DNA from: Vanrija pseudolonga
Taxonomy: Eukaryota; Basidiomycota; Tremellomycetes; Trichosporonales; Trichosporonaceae
Assembly: GCF_020906515.1 (NCBI RefSeq)
Contig: NC_085849.1
Span: 1,302,001 to 1,366,000, forward strand
Reading direction: 5' to 3'
Length of the DNA: 64,000 nucleotides
A program made the translations under genes and the position numbers. The notes below the pieces were generated by a model. That model searched no databases and was not told where the DNA came from. It saw only the letters and a list, made by a program, of their open reading frames with translations. Every line of letters begins with the position of its first letter. Positions within the stretch are counted from its first letter, which is position 1. This document shows positions 32,564-44,826 of this stretch, in pieces.

Positions 32564-32640
32564 GGTGGGGGAGAGTGAAACCTGGTCTCGCCATCTCTCC
32601 CCCGACCGCCGCAGCAAGTAACACGCCCATCCTCCACAGC

Positions 32641-34494
32641 ATGACAGACCGCAAGGAGTCGTTCAAGGGCGACGCGACCCACTACGAGGACAAGCACGAC
32701 GCCGAGATCGCGCACGCCAAGGCGCCGCACGTCGCCGACACTTTCGCCGACGCCTATGTCGACCCGACGCTGCAGATCTCGGACGCCGAGAACACTGCGC
32801 TCCGCCGCCGCGCGCACCGCCGCATCCTCCCCTTCCTGTGTCTCGCGTACCTCTGCCAGGCGCTCGACAAGGGCACGACCGGCACGTCGTCCATCATGGG
32901 CTGGCAGAAGGATATCGGCGCCAAGGGCCAGGACTATGCGCTCACTTCGACTCTGTTGTGGTGCGGAATTATTCTCGGTGAACCTATTGTACGTGGCGGT
33001 CGGTCGTGGGTGGCGGGTCGGTCGCCGGCGTGCGACGCCCACCGTGGCAGAAGAGCGGAGTGGAGCCAGACAGCCAGCTGACCACCACCACCCACAACAG
33101 GCAAACCAATGCGTCCGTCGCTTCCCCGTCGCCAAGCTCCTCGGTGGCGGTATCCTCATCTGGTCGGCGCTGCTCTTCGGCCTCGCCTTCTCGCTGGCCG
33201 TGCCCCCCGTCTTTGCCATCCGTTTCCTGCTCGGATTTTTCGAGTCGCTCGTCGGCCCCTGTCTCCTGTCGCTCACGGTCCAGTGGTACAGGAAGGAGGA
33301 GCAGCCTTTCGTCTCTGGTAAGTAGTCCGGCTAGCGGCGTCTCCAATAGGTTGATTACTCACACCACCCGCAGCCATGTGGCAGATGATGCTGGGCCTCA
33401 ACTCCATGTTTGGCGGTATCCTCGGCTTCGCCTTCTACCACGTGCAGAAGAACGCGCTCCGCGGCTGGCAGTGGATGACCATTGCCATTGCCATCTTCTC
33501 GCTCATTTCCGGCGTCGTCATCCTCCTGTGGCTCCCCGACTCGCCCACCAAGGCGCGCTGGGCTAGCGAGGAGGAGAAGTCCAAGTTTGTCGAGCGCGTC
33601 CGTGTCAACAACCAGGGCCTCAAGAACACCGAGTTCAAGCGCGAGCAGGTCATGGAGGCGTTCACCGACCCCTACACGCTACTACTCTTCCTGCTTCCCT
33701 TCTTCCAGACCCTCATCGTCGGCGGCATCAACACCTTTGCGCCTCTGCTCATCAACAAGGCGTTCGGCTTCTCGGTCCTCAACGCTCAGCTGCTCAACAT
33801 CCCCATGGGCGTCATGACGGTTCTCATGTACCTTCTCATCCAGTACCTCATCACCAAGACGAACCAGACTCTCCTTGGTAAGTTGGAGCGCATCGCCCCG
33901 TGGTTACACCACCTGACCTCACAGTCATGATCGGCTTCACGATCCCCAACATCATCGGCACCATCGTCCTGATCACGGTCAAGCCCTCTCCCAAGACGCA
34001 GGGCGGCCTCGTCGTTGCCTTCTACGCGATGCAGGTGTTCCAGGCAGTGAGTGGCACTTCTGCCGATCCCGCACCCGGTGCCACTTTAGGTGCTAACCCA
34101 CCCAGTGCAACCCCGCCATCTTCCTCATGCTCTCGCGCAACTCGGCCGGCCACACCAAGAAGTCGATCACCTACGCGATCACTTACATCGGCTGGGCGGG
34201 CGGCAACGCCATCGCGCCCCAGTTCTTCCAGTCGATCTGGGCGCCGCGCTACCTCAACTCGCTGTACATCCACCTGGCGATGTACGGCTGCTTCATCGCC
34301 ACGTGCCTCGCGACGCGCATGCTGCTCGTCAGCCGCAACAACAAGCGCATCGCGGCGCAGGGCGACAACCCGCCCAAGAACGAGCTGGCCTTTGAGGACC
34401 TTACGGACTTGCAGGTGAGTTGCGGTGCCTCTTCCAACGTCCGAATACACGCTCACACACGCCACAGAACCCCGACTTCCGCTACTCTATCTAA
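32641..34494 (+). CDS. MFS permease, anion:cation symporter (allantoate/Dal5-like) family
   Basis: A plasma-membrane major facilitator of the fungal Dal5/Tna1-like group that imports organic anions such as allantoate, nicotinate or pantothenate; the substrate cannot be read from sequence. The ATG at 32641 starts a hydrophilic tail (MTDRKESFKGDATHYEDKHD), then about twelve membrane segments. Group signatures: RRILPFLCLAYLCQALDKGT before TM1, IIWSALLFGLAFSL-type TM4 (GGILIWSALLFGL), FLLGFFESLVGPCLL, then WYRKEEQPF, LWLPDSPTKARWASEEEKSK in the central loop, and GNAIAPQFFQ. Introns lie near 32989-33100, 33320-33373, 33878-33925, 34048-34106 and 34414-34467. About 510 aa, ending NPDFRYSI. A TATA box and long upstream region suggest regulated expression. 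Confidence 0.9.
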
Positions 34495-35468
34495 GCGGCG
34501 GGCTTGTGGGACGTTTGGGATGTGTGGGATGGATGGTTTTGTAGTTGTTATCGGCAGGGATGTGGGATGAAGGAAGTTTGGATTCCGCCACGTGGCTGGC
34601 TAGAGGTTCATGTTGCCACACTCGCGCTGGTGTACAAGCGTGACGGTGCTCACGCATACGCGCGCGCACGTTGCTGAAGACCTGGGAGAGGACGAACATG
34701 TGGGTGTGTGTCAGTGCGTGCAGGCGGGGTGCAGCAGTAACAGAGTTGCCTCACCTCGCCGTCGCCACCTCAGCACGTTGTGCCACTCTCCCGGAGCTCA
34801 CACCTCCGTCGGCACGCCGCCGCTGCCCTTACGACTGCGCACAACCCTCGAAAGCCTGGCCAGACCACGCTGCGCACCGCGTGCATACCGCCGCATGGCC
34901 CCACGTCGCGGCACACGGCACACGCAGCCCACGCATGCTCATGCATGCTCGGAGCGGCACCTCCGACTATCGCACGCGTCTTCGGACCATGTAGGTAGGT
35001 AGGTACTTCCCGCACAGTCGCGACGCGACGACGCGTCGGCGGCGACTACCACGACGGGGACGACGACGTAGCGGTCGTGCGAGTGTCGACGGCGCCGTCG
35101 AGCTCACACGAGCGCACCCCGCTCACTACACACACCCCGTCGTTGCCACCCGTCCCGCCCAGATCTGCTTTGTGTACAGACAGATCTTGCCTCCCCGCTC
35201 GGTTAGTGCTGCGCTCGGCGATTAATTCACTGATTGCCCAAGGCGGTGCAGCAAATCGCCGCTGTGCAGCTAATCGCCGAGTTTAGCGTGTGGGTGGCGA
35301 GGCAGCCACCGCTAGTCATACAAATGGACGATGCATGGTACTAAGGCTGACAATCTACTACTCTACATGCCAAGATGGGTAACTAGGTCGAGACAGCGGC
35401 GATGACAATGTATAGGTCTCGCCGGTGGTAATGATGGTATTGGTGGTACTCTCACTCTCTCTCTGCAC
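34495..35468. other. convergent intergenic region with inverted and direct repeats
   Basis: 970 bp between the 3' ends of the MFS gene and the alpha/beta hydrolase. It has a GTAG run at 34990-35004 and, at 35214-35281, an 11-bp perfect inverted repeat enclosing an 18-bp imperfect tandem duplication. AGATCTG at 35161 and CAGATCT at 35181 form another short inverted pair. No ORF is supported. Confidence 0.6.
35214..35281. repeat. 11-bp perfect inverted repeat enclosing an 18-bp tandem duplication
   Basis: CTCGGCGATTA at 35214-35224 is the exact reverse complement of TAATCGCCGAG at 35271-35281. Just inside, units at 35246-35263 and 35264-35281 (both starting GTGCAGC) match at 15 of 18 positions, so the right arm is part of a duplicated module. 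Confidence 0.75.
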
Positions 35469-37029
35469 TCAGTGCGACGTTGACGTCTTCATGAGATCAA
35501 ACTGGTTGCGCATGCCGGCGACAAAGTCGTCAAAGTGGTATGCAGGCATGAAGGGAAGGGACGGGCCGGCGTGGATACCGTCGCGATCCTGTCGGCGGCG
35601 TCAGCGGGTGTGCCTTTGGCGTTGTCGTCGTTTGCATTCCGCAGACTTCGCATCACTCACAATGTTGACGGTGACCGGCACGTCGTCACTCTTGATGCGC
35701 TCGACAAAGGCATTGACCTCGTCGATGAAGCCCTCGATCTCGCCGACATTGACGAACACGGGCGTCTTCTCGAGGAACTTCCAGTAGCCTGCTGGCGCGA
35801 GCGTGGGGGAGAAGAAGGGGCCGCGGACGGCCTCGGGCGTGTAGTAGCGCGTCAGACTCTTGATGGGCGTCTTGAGCCAGTCGGCTGTCAAAAAGTCGAT
35901 CGGGCGGTGCTGGATCGACGGGAACGACAGTGTCAAGTCGACCCATGGCGACACGAGGGTGAGTGAGCCAGGCAGGTCCTGCGACGTAGCATGCAGCTGC
36001 TGCGCGAGCGCGAGCGTCAGGTGGCCACCCGCGCTGCAGCCCATGACCTGCACCGACGAGGCCGGGAACTCGAGCTCCTCAGTGATGTACTTCCATGCCG
36101 AGAGGGCGTCGATCAGAGGGGCAGGCCATGCCGTCTCGGGCGTGGTCGACTTGCGGTATTGCAGGGCTGGAAGCGGGCGTCAGCGTGCGTGCGCACAGAA
36201 GGGGGGTGCTTCTGCTTCTGCGACTCACCAAACACACGGCGGTTCGTATCGCGCGCCACCTTCCACACAAAGGGGTCGGCGACAGGGTGGCCGATCACGT
36301 AGGCGCTGCGGGGGTCCATCAGCATGTGTTGCAAAAATAAAACAGCGCTGCGATGCAACCGCCGGGCGAGGCGGGCATAGCATCGCACATACGCCGCACC
36401 GCAGCGGACTTTTGTGCCAGCCAGCGACCGCTGGGCGTCGTCTCGTTGCACTCGTTGCGCAGCAACTGCGCACAGCATAGACCGCGCAAGGCCGCGCCAC
36501 GCCGTCGCTCAGTGAATACTCACCCTCCGTGAATGTAGAGTGTGATTTGCTCTCCGGGCTGGGCCTTCTCCGTGCCCTTGCCGAGGGCCGTCTTGGGCGA
36601 GATGATGAAGCCTGGGCGCTCGACGGGCTGGACCTTGCCGTTGGCGGCTGGGGGCAGCGCGGCGTGCTGGACGAGGTCGACGGCGGGGACGGGGGGCACC
36701 TTGATGACCTCGACCGTGTTGACCTGGAGCGAGTTGCCGTACACGAGGTTGTTTGCAAAGCCAGCCTTGGGCGACGAGCTTGCCGCGCTCCAGCTCTCCG
36801 GCGTGCCGAGGACGGGGTTGGACGAGAGCAGGAGACGCATGTACTGCATCGAGAGGTACTGCCTCAGGCTGGTGCGCTTTGGCGCCGAGGTCGCGAGGTA
36901 CTTGACGGCGTAGAAGGGGGTCGTGGTGGGCAGGACGGTGGCGAGGCCGACGAGGAAGAGCTTTTCAAACGCCGAGCCGTTTGGAGCGTCTGGGTCTGCG
37001 ACCTCGCGGAATGGTGAGACGCCAGTCAT
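35469..37029 (-). CDS. alpha/beta hydrolase, HSL/steryl-acetyl-hydrolase type
   Basis: A serine hydrolase of the hormone-sensitive-lipase group, nearest in layout to Say1-type steryl acetyl deacetylases of the ER. The ATG at 37029 begins MTGVSPFREVADPDAPNGSA. The oxyanion motif HGGAYVIG is rejoined across an intron; the nucleophile elbow is GCSAGGH (QVMGCSAGGHLTLALAQQLH); the acid is probably in VNVGEIEGFIDEV, and a likely catalytic His lies in DGIHAGPSLPF near the end. The first intron (36306-36523) is 218 nt, four to five times the local norm; others are near 36169-36227 and 35590-35660. About 400 aa. A hydrophobic stretch (FLVGLATVLPTTTPFYAVKY) early on may anchor it. The substrate is inferred only by family. 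Confidence 0.82.
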
Positions 37030-38800
37030 TGCGCGGGTCGAGATGGAGAGGTTTGTGAATGAGAGAATGGTGGTCGGTGGCGTGGCGTGCACGATAAGTA
37101 GGAAGGGGAAGCGGGAGGGTGGGGCCGTCGTGGCCTGTCGCTGGCTGTCGTCGGTCTACTACGAGTGGCGCGGAATGATGGAGATTGTAGTGATGATGAA
37201 AGAGGTGGGCGGGTGGGTGGTGCTTTGCTGCTATTGTTGGAGTGGATGACGACCGAGGGCACAAGTCTCGGGGGGCCAAGTCGTCTGTGCTTTTTTGAGC
37301 AACCCGTCGTGGCTCGTGGGCCGGTCGCGAGGGCGTGTGAGAGTGGCTCTAGCTTGACGTCGCCGAGGTGCAAGCAAGCAAGCGTCAAGATACGCGACAC
37401 GCCGTTGGAGCGGGCCATGGGGCCCGTTTTCTCGCAGCAGTCCCATTCTCGCTTTGACCAGATTCTCGCAGCAGCAGTCGCTCCTGGCCGAGGTTACCCT
37501 TAGAAACCGACTTTGACCGCATGTGCAGGAACAGGGGCAGCAGGGAGGCAAGGGGGCATATGCCGCCGCTGCCGCCGTGCACCTGGCATGAAACATGCGT
37601 GCAGGGTTGGGACCTGAGCATCCAGCTCCAGCAAGCGAGGACAGACCCAAAATCTGAAAGGCAGACCCACCTCGGCCAAGTGGCCGACCGACGACACGGG
37701 CGCCGTGACCGGTCCCGCCCCACACGACCAAGCGCCCGAGCCAGCCAGCGAGCCGCCAGCCAATGACACTAATCCGCGCCAGCGCTACCACAACGGGCTT
37801 ATCGCGCGCTCGCTGACGAGGCTAGCAAGTCATCACCCGTGCATCAGCCGCCGGCAGGTGCGCGAGCAGAGCGGGCGGCGGGTTCACATAGCAGCAGCCA
37901 CTGACGTCGTGAGAGCTAGCTGGCTACTGCAATTTCGGAGAGACGGGCAACGCCGAAGACGACGACGACGACCAGAGACGACGACGACGCAGCCTCGCCT
38001 CGGGCACATGTGCTGCGTGCGTTATTGGCGCACGCACGCGGGCGCCGTGCGTCGATACCGCTTGTAGATTCGTCTTCGGACTGGTGGATATCAGATCCCA
38101 TCGGGCTTGGCCGCTCGACACGAGAACAAGAGAGCTTGCGACGCGGCGCGCCGGCGGGCGGGCGGAGGAGAGGCGTAAGTGCGGCGGCGCATGCGGCGGG
38201 GGAATGGTCACCGCGCAGCAGCTTGTCATGTCATGTTGCTACACATGGTCGTGAGACACGACGGGCGGCGGCGGTCTGGGTGAGGAAAGGAAGGCATTGA
38301 CAAGACTGGCGAGACTGGGGCGAGAACGTTCGGTGTGCAGAGGCTTCCTTCAGTCTTGTTAGTCACTGCACAGTCATGCTGGATCACCCAACAACAACAG
38401 CTGGCAGGTTTTTGCCACCCATCACTTGCACACCACCACCTCACACGACCCACAGTCCCACCCGCCCACGCCTCATAGCGTCACACTTCATTGCACAATG
38501 GTTCGTCGAGTACAGAACCAGCACTACAAGACGTATCTAGATTCTCAGCCGTGCCAGCGCGCCAGATTTAGCTGGCCGATTGATTACGAGTTCCAACAAG
38601 AAAGAGAAAAAGAGAAGAGTTCTAACGCGGCCCCGCAAAGCAGGCGCAGCTGACCAGAGATACGTCGCAAAGGCCCACGGGGTAGAGATTGCGTGTTACA
38701 GGATCGTGTACCGCTGCGTACACGCCGTCGAGTCGAGGAGGCAGGCGCACGCACTGCGCGTCGCCGTCGCCGAATGCCGTCTTGTATAGGCCCGACCCGA
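37030..38800. other. 1.8-kb intergenic region
   Basis: Lies upstream of the alpha/beta hydrolase and downstream of the Bud4-like gene. I see no frame with domain support; GC-rich open frames at 37231-37791 in three frames are mutually overlapping shadows. Minor features: CAGCCAGCGAGCC-type repeats at 37740-37760, GACGACGACGA trinucleotide runs at 37955-37990 and a CACACCACCACC leader-like stretch at 38428-38442. Confidence 0.55.
38498..38653 (+). CDS. possible 51-aa ORF
   Basis: ATG-initiated frame MVRRVQNQHYKTYLDSQPCQ continuing to a charged tail (EREKEKSS). It follows a C/A-rich leader-like sequence, typical before fungal start codons. No family, no neighbour support; it could be the first exon of something unrecognised or chance. 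Confidence 0.2.
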   Translation: MVRRVQNQHYKTYLDSQPCQRARFSWPIDYEFQQEREKEKSSNAAPQSRRS

Positions 38801-41800
38801 TCATGCCAAGATGCTGCCCCTGCTCACCGTCCGGCTAGCCTTGCGCGGGGCACCGGCCTTGCTGCGACGAGAGGCAATGCTGCTGCTGCTCACGCTGCGC
38901 TTGTCCTTGGACAAGGCACGCTCGCGATCGTGCTGAGCGAGCATCTCGGCCCATAGTGGGTTGGACGGCACGCGCCCAATGAGCGCGCCAAGAGTCTCCA
39001 TCCTGAAAAAGTCAGTCACGCTCATTGCCAAGTCGACCACTACACTCACCACACGGCCTTGTCGTCGTCCTTGTCGGCAGAGAAGGTGAGCTTCTCGCCG
39101 TCCTTGAACTGAAGCTGGAAGCTCCTGGGGCGGACGCCAAACGGATCATAGTCGTCCAGGTCCTTTTTGGGAGTCGCCGCAGTCACATTCAGGTCGGTCA
39201 TCTCGACGGCCTCGGCCAAGTCGATGCTTGCGACCTCCTTGCGCGTCACCTCGTTGATGGCGAGCAAGTTGGCACCGACAAGTCGGAACATGCGGCGACG
39301 TGGGACACGGCAGTCGCCTCCAACCTGGGTAAGAATACCCTCGAGGTACATCTGCTCGTGCCAGGCGTGGTGTCGCAACCCGCGAAGAGTCTCGTCGATC
39401 GAACCAGGCAGCTCCTCTGGCTCAAGACCAGGCAGGGGTGGCAAGCGAAGGAACTGCAGGGTGATCTTGGCCACTTGAGGTCGTGGCGCTGTACCATCCG
39501 CCTTTGCCGTGCCCTTGAACATGGCGAACATGGGGTATCGGATCTCAAGCACCTTGGCCTCGCACTGACGCGCAATAGGCTTGAAAGCAATGTGCGTCTT
39601 GGCCACAGTCGAGCTGTTGGCATCGACAAGGTAGCGGGCGATAGTCTCCGGCTGAGGTCTGGAGGACTGGGCAAGCTCCTTTTGTGGAAGCGGGGCCGCG
39701 GGAGGTGGCATGGCCGAGATGCTCGATTGCGAGCGCTGGTGCTTGGGCTTGCGGGGCGACTGGAAGAGCGCTCGGAAGCCGCCTGTGCGAGAAGCGACCG
39801 AGGACACAGGCGTCTGCGGTCGTGGTGGCTCGAGAAGTTGCCTGGACAACGGCCTAGGCGCAGGCGTAGGCTTGGGCGGGTTGTTGCGCTCATCCACCAA
39901 CCTCACAATGTGAGCGTCGCTGCGGCGGATGTCGAGGGAGAGGGAGAACTCAAAGTTCGAGTGCTCCACCAAACTGAACTCCTGGTTGATGCGGACTCCA
40001 TCCCCGAGAACCTGGTATGGCGTTCGGATGTAGTCGATGCCATTGTCGAGGGTGATGCAGAAGTGGGTCTCCTCCCTTGGCAATGGAAGGTTGAGGGCCT
40101 CGAGGCCGAGAACCTTGACAAAGACAGTGCCCGACGACTTGCCCTCATTGGCCTCGCGGGCACGGGCGGCGCGAAGTTCCTTGGCATGCGTGTTCATGTC
40201 CGAGGGGCGACGAACAGGACGCCAAGCACGGCCCGTCTCGAGGTCACCAGCCTTTGTCGCAGGGCCTCCAGTGTAGGTCGCCCTAATCTGGCGTCTCTGC
40301 TCACGAACTCGGTAGCCGCGGTCGGTGCCAATGTTGTCAAACTCATCGCGCACAGACTCGAGGATCGACGCGCTGTCCTCGTCAATGCCGAGGGTGAGGA
40401 GCGGCATCTCTGGCTGCGAGTCGATCTCACTGGTGCTAGCGCTGCGGCGACGCGAGCGACGTGCAGCGGCGAGCGCCTTGGGGTCGTTGACGATGGAGCC
40501 GGCCACAGAACCAGGGATCTCTGGAGCGTCCGACTTGGGCGCCTTCTGAAGGATGCCCACGGGGTTGACGAGCTTGCTGGGCGAATCGCTGCCGCGTCGG
40601 CCTATAACGGGCACTTTGGTGTCCTTGCCAATAGCCGACATGAGCTTGTCTAAAGCAGACTTCGGGCTGTCTTGCGACTGTCTGTAGGCCGCCGCGGCAG
40701 ACGTCGGGCTCCTGGGCGACGTTGGGGAGAACGACTGGCGGGCATCCGAGGAAATCACAATGGGTGCTGGGGGAAGCGCCTTGTTCTTTGCCTCGGTGTC
40801 CACCATTGACATAGGGCGACCTTCGGCGGCAACCCTCTTGTTCACCGTTTCGCGGATGAGCTCACGCGAGATGCGCTGACGGACACGAGGGTTGACATTG
40901 CTGTCAGCTTCGTCCTTGACGGGGGACTTGGTTGGCTCAAGTTCAGAGAACGGGCGAGCGGCCAATGAGGCGGGAGGAGGTGAGGCCAGCGGTGACGAGA
41001 CCGAAGGCTGCGAGGGCGTGGCCCTAGTGGGAGTCCCAGGCTCGGAGAAGCGATTCGGCGTCCCCTTCGATGAGCGTGGCGTCGTGTGCTTGGGCGTGCT
41101 GCGAAGGACAGCGGGCTTGGTAGGCGTCGCTGCCGCACGGGGAGTGTCCGGGCCACTAGACGAGTCCGAGTCGGCTTCCTTCTTGGCCTTCTCATCCGAC
41201 TTGTCACCCATGTCGATCGAAATGTCTCCAAACTCGAACGATGGAATACGAGGGCTGCTCTCACGGACCTCGCGGTTGATCTTTGGCGGAGGGGTGAGAG
41301 GCGCGTCCTCGGCTTCCTCCTCCTCGGGGGCACCAAGGTCGGCCGCCAGCTCCTCCTTGGTCTCCAACCCGAGATCAAGGTTCAGCTTGGGTGCATAGTC
41401 AGACACGCGACGAGTGTGAGTGACAGCGGTCGGCTGAGAGTCATCGAGCTTGAGCTGAGAGAAGTTCAGAAGAGGGGCGTCGTCCGGAACGCGGGGCTCG
41501 TCCTGGCGCTGGTCGGCAAACACCGAGTCGTCGGTGAGGAGGGGCGAAGTGCCGATGGCGGGGAGCGAGAAAGGAAGGCTCAGCTCCCCACGCTTGGCCG
41601 TAACAACCTCGGCTTCGTCAGCCGAGACTGCAGTCGAACTCGTCGCGTGCGAAGCGGTCGACTCGGCTTCTGACTCGCTACCACTGGGGTAATGAACGGG
41701 GCTAGGAAGGTCGAGAGGAGCCGGCGCGGGAGGACGAGGAAGGCCTCGCTTAGGGGTCGAGTTGGCGGATGAAGGCTTGGTCTTCTTGAAGTTCATCATG

Positions 41801-43989
41801 CGGCGGCTAGGGCCCTGGAGCTCGGGGACGTCGGAGACGACCCGGTCAGAGACCTTGCGAGCGGCGGGGCTGGCGATAACGGCGCCAAAGACGTCAGACT
41901 CGACGGGTCCGGAAGGAAGCTCGGGAACCGAGTCCACTTCGCTGGTGGTGGAGCCTTCGGTGCTGCCACCCGAGACCTCTCGCTGAGGGATCTCTTCGCG
42001 GGGGATCTCCTCGCGCGTGACTTCCTCTCTGGTTGAAGAATCCTCCATCCAAGAGTCGTCGGCAAGCTCACGGGCGGTAAGGAGCTCATGGCCTTGGGTC
42101 TGGCGAGCGGGAGCGCTGGGGAAGCCGCGGCCTAAACCCTGGCTAGCCATCATTCGGGCTGCGGTAACACGGTCGTGATGCGAGGTGCGTCCGAGAGGAA
42201 CGCCACCCTCGCTACGGTCCTCGTGTCCGACATACAAGTCCGTGGCCGTCTGAATCGTGATGAATGGGTCTTGAAGAGCGCCAACTTGGTGGGCGTGGGG
42301 ACCGGGGGTAATAATTTGCGGAATCTGTCGGGACGACGGCTCCAACACGTTGCCGTTGAACAACATGTCGTGGTCGTCGCTGTGGGGCAGCTGCGGCTGC
42401 TCCACAGGCTTGACGTGCGGTGTGATAATGTGGATATGGTGAAGCGACTCCGGGACGACGAGCTCGGCGTGGCCCATGAGTGGCGTCTCGTTGCCAATGG
42501 ACGGAGTCGAGAGGGCGGCACCCATGTCCGAGCTGCTGGTAATGTCGTCGGGACCGAGAGACGCCTCCATGGGCAGCTCAAAGCCGTCGTGGTCGGCAAA
42601 CACAGGGGTGTCGAGCTCGGGGGGCGAGAAGAGGCCCTCCTCGATGAGCGAGTCCATAAAGTCGGCAGTGGCCGACTCGTCTCCAACATGGTCTTCCTCC
42701 GACGTCTGTGACTCGCGAGAGATGTTGTGCTCGTCCTGGACAATGTGCGTGAGCCAAGCGTCATCCTGCTCGGCGACATCTGTCCACTCGGTATCATTGT
42801 CGTCTTCCTCGAAGCTGCCGTTGAACGAGCCCTCGACGCTCATGCGCTCAAACTCCTTGACATCGGGAGTGGCCTGGAAGGTGACCGTCTTGCGGGTCGG
42901 TGACTCTTGCGCAGCACCGATCACACGCGGCCCGACCAGGCGCTTCTTGGCGCTCGCGAGGGAAGACTTGGTCGGCGTGGGTGTAGCCTTGGACTTGGGG
43001 GCCGCAGCGGGGTCCTGGACTGTAGCGACGTCCCTGGTGAGAGGCGATGGAATACCCGAGTTGCTGAACGAGCGCTGAGGTGACGCTGATGGTGACATGG
43101 ACGGCGCACGTGCCTGTGTTAACGAGGTGCTCGGGCTTGCCCGACGCTTGCCCGAGCCACCAGAGACACGGCGAGTGGCAGGGGAGGCCAAGACCTCCTC
43201 GGAGCCTGCAGGGCTGCCAATGTCGACGGCCCGAGCCTGGGTGGCGGCAGCAGGAGCCGACTCGGCATTCGAGGTGGTGTCCGACTTGAAGGGTGAATGA
43301 GTGACATACTCGTTCTCGACCAGGCCCATGTATGCACGAGACTGGCGGGGGGTGCGGCGTTGCTTGGCGGGCTTTTCTGGCGACTGATTTTCCTGGTTGT
43401 CGGCGGCAGCGGCGGCGGCCGCTCTGCGTTCGGCGCTCGTCTTGCGCTCGGTTGCAACAACCGACTGGTAGGAGATCTTGCGCTCGCTCGACACCTTGCG
43501 ATTGCCACTCACGGCGGCACCACGGGAGACAGGAGTCGTGCTAATACCCAGGCCAATGGCAGCCTTAGGGGTATTGGCGCTGCCAGTTGCCACCTGGGGG
43601 GCCTGGCCTAACTGGCGAGACGGTGCCCGACGCTCATGGATAGGAGCAGGCGGGGGGGATACGGACACACCGTTGGACATTGCGCCCTGAGTTGTTGATA
43701 AGTCTTTGAATGGCGAGTTGGCCACGAGGCTGTTGGTAGCCATGTGACGGAACGAGCTTGACGTGCGGCGAGGGGTGCCAGATGTGGAAGCGCTGAGGGA
43801 GGAAGGCTTGGAAGGGCTGAAAGCCTCGCGCTCACGCTTGTTAATCTGGAGTGGAGACCATCCCTTGGCGCTCGAGTTGATGATGGAGTTGCGAGCCGCT
43901 ACCGCCGCCGAGCCCGCCGTGTCGTGCAGGCGTAACTTTGCCGGGGACGGGGACGGGGGCGCCACTCTGGAGGGGTTGGGGGAGGCCAT
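38801..43989 (-). CDS. BUD4: Bud4/anillin-like septin-associated protein with C-terminal PH domain
   Basis: Bud4 (S. cerevisiae) and Mid2 (S. pombe) organise septins at the bud neck or septum. The single 47-nt intron (just before the last exon) splits the Trp codon of DKAVW/METLGALIG; product 1713 aa. Residues 1-1150 are Ser/Pro/Lys/Glu-rich disorder with many SP sites for cyclin-dependent kinase. An anillin-homology region follows (GTVFVKVLGLEALNLPLPRE, THFCITLDNGIDYIRTPYQV), then DIRRSDAHIVRL. A PH domain comes last (YLEGILTQVGGDCRVPRRRM, FRLVGANLLAINEVTRKEVA, then RSFQLQFKDGEKLTFSAD). The last 60 residues are basic and Ser-rich. A 542-codon antisense frame over 39025-40653 is a composition shadow. 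The exact Bud4 versus Mid2 orthology is inferred. Confidence 0.85.
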
Positions 43990-44826
43990 CGCTAATGCGT
44001 GGCACTCGAGTGCACAAGTGACGGCGAAAGAAGGAGTTGTTGGTCAAGTAAAGTGGTCGGAGCGGCAATGTTTGGATAGATCGGTTGGTGGGTCGAGATG
44101 CCGGGCCGCCGTTGTTGTTTGGTGGTGTCTGATCGCCAGGGCGGTGTTGCTGGCACACAAGGACAATGCTTGATGGGATCTTGTGTTGTGTGCCGGTGGT
44201 GTCGGAGTTGCTGACCGGGTGGCGGTGGACGACTAGGCAGTGACAGAGGAGGACCTACTTGTTGTTGACTAGTAAAGTGGGTGGGTTGGGTGTTGTTGGT
44301 TGTTGTGGTGGTTGTTAGGTGGAATGATCTCTGCGGGGGCTGGTCATTGCAGCGGTGCTCTCAGACCCCCCCCAAATGGCATTTGCACCCTGGAAAGTCA
44401 TTGACCACCCCCGGCCTTGCCCTGTTGTGGGCCCAATGCAAGAAATCAGGCGCGCTTTGCTCCCGCTCATGTCTCACAGTTCAGGCACGCCACGGGCATC
44501 GGAGAATCGTAACCCCGGGGCAAGTCAAATAAAGCTAAGGGGTGATTAGAATGTTATCCATTAGCCTTGACCAGTCTGCTGTCTAATCTCAGGGGTGACT
44601 CAGGGCCCTCGCGTGAAACGCACGCGACTGGAGCGTCATTGCGCGTCGCTGCCCGCGGAGTGCAGGTGCCCGCCGCCCACCTTCGCGGCCTACGAGCCAG
44701 GCGCGCCGCGCCACCCCACGCTTGCATCACCAACACGTCCTCGTTACTGTTGCTTTCCTCGCCAACCATAAATACATTCAAATCCCTCTCCCTTGGACAC
44801 AACACACCAAGCATAACACACACGAA
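43990..44826. other. divergent promoter region BUD4/ATG3
   Basis: 840 bp between divergent start codons. It carries GTTGTTGGT-rich sequence at 44260-44330, a CCCCCCC run at 44364, an AT-richer patch at 44515-44585, and CCATAAATACATTC near 44765 as a possible TATA-like element for ATG3. No ORF is supported. Confidence 0.6.

Larger units (their letters stand above)
31305..32640. other. 1.3-kb promoter region of the MFS transporter
   Basis: No frame has family support, although several GC-rich open frames cross 31700-32470. Seen: a (CGCT)n run at 31725-31743, CACGTG at about 31683 and 32047, and a TATA box at 32558-32563. A long 5' region is common for nutrient-regulated fungal permeases. Confidence 0.6.

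Noticed and set aside
37231-37791. 186-codon minus-strand frame upstream of the hydrolase
   Set aside because: Three overlapping frames are open in this GC-rich stretch and none has recognisable features.
39025-40653. 542-codon plus-strand open frame opposite BUD4
   Set aside because: Exactly antisense to the conserved anillin/PH coding region; GC-rich third positions commonly leave antisense frames open. No domain, signal or ATG-context support.
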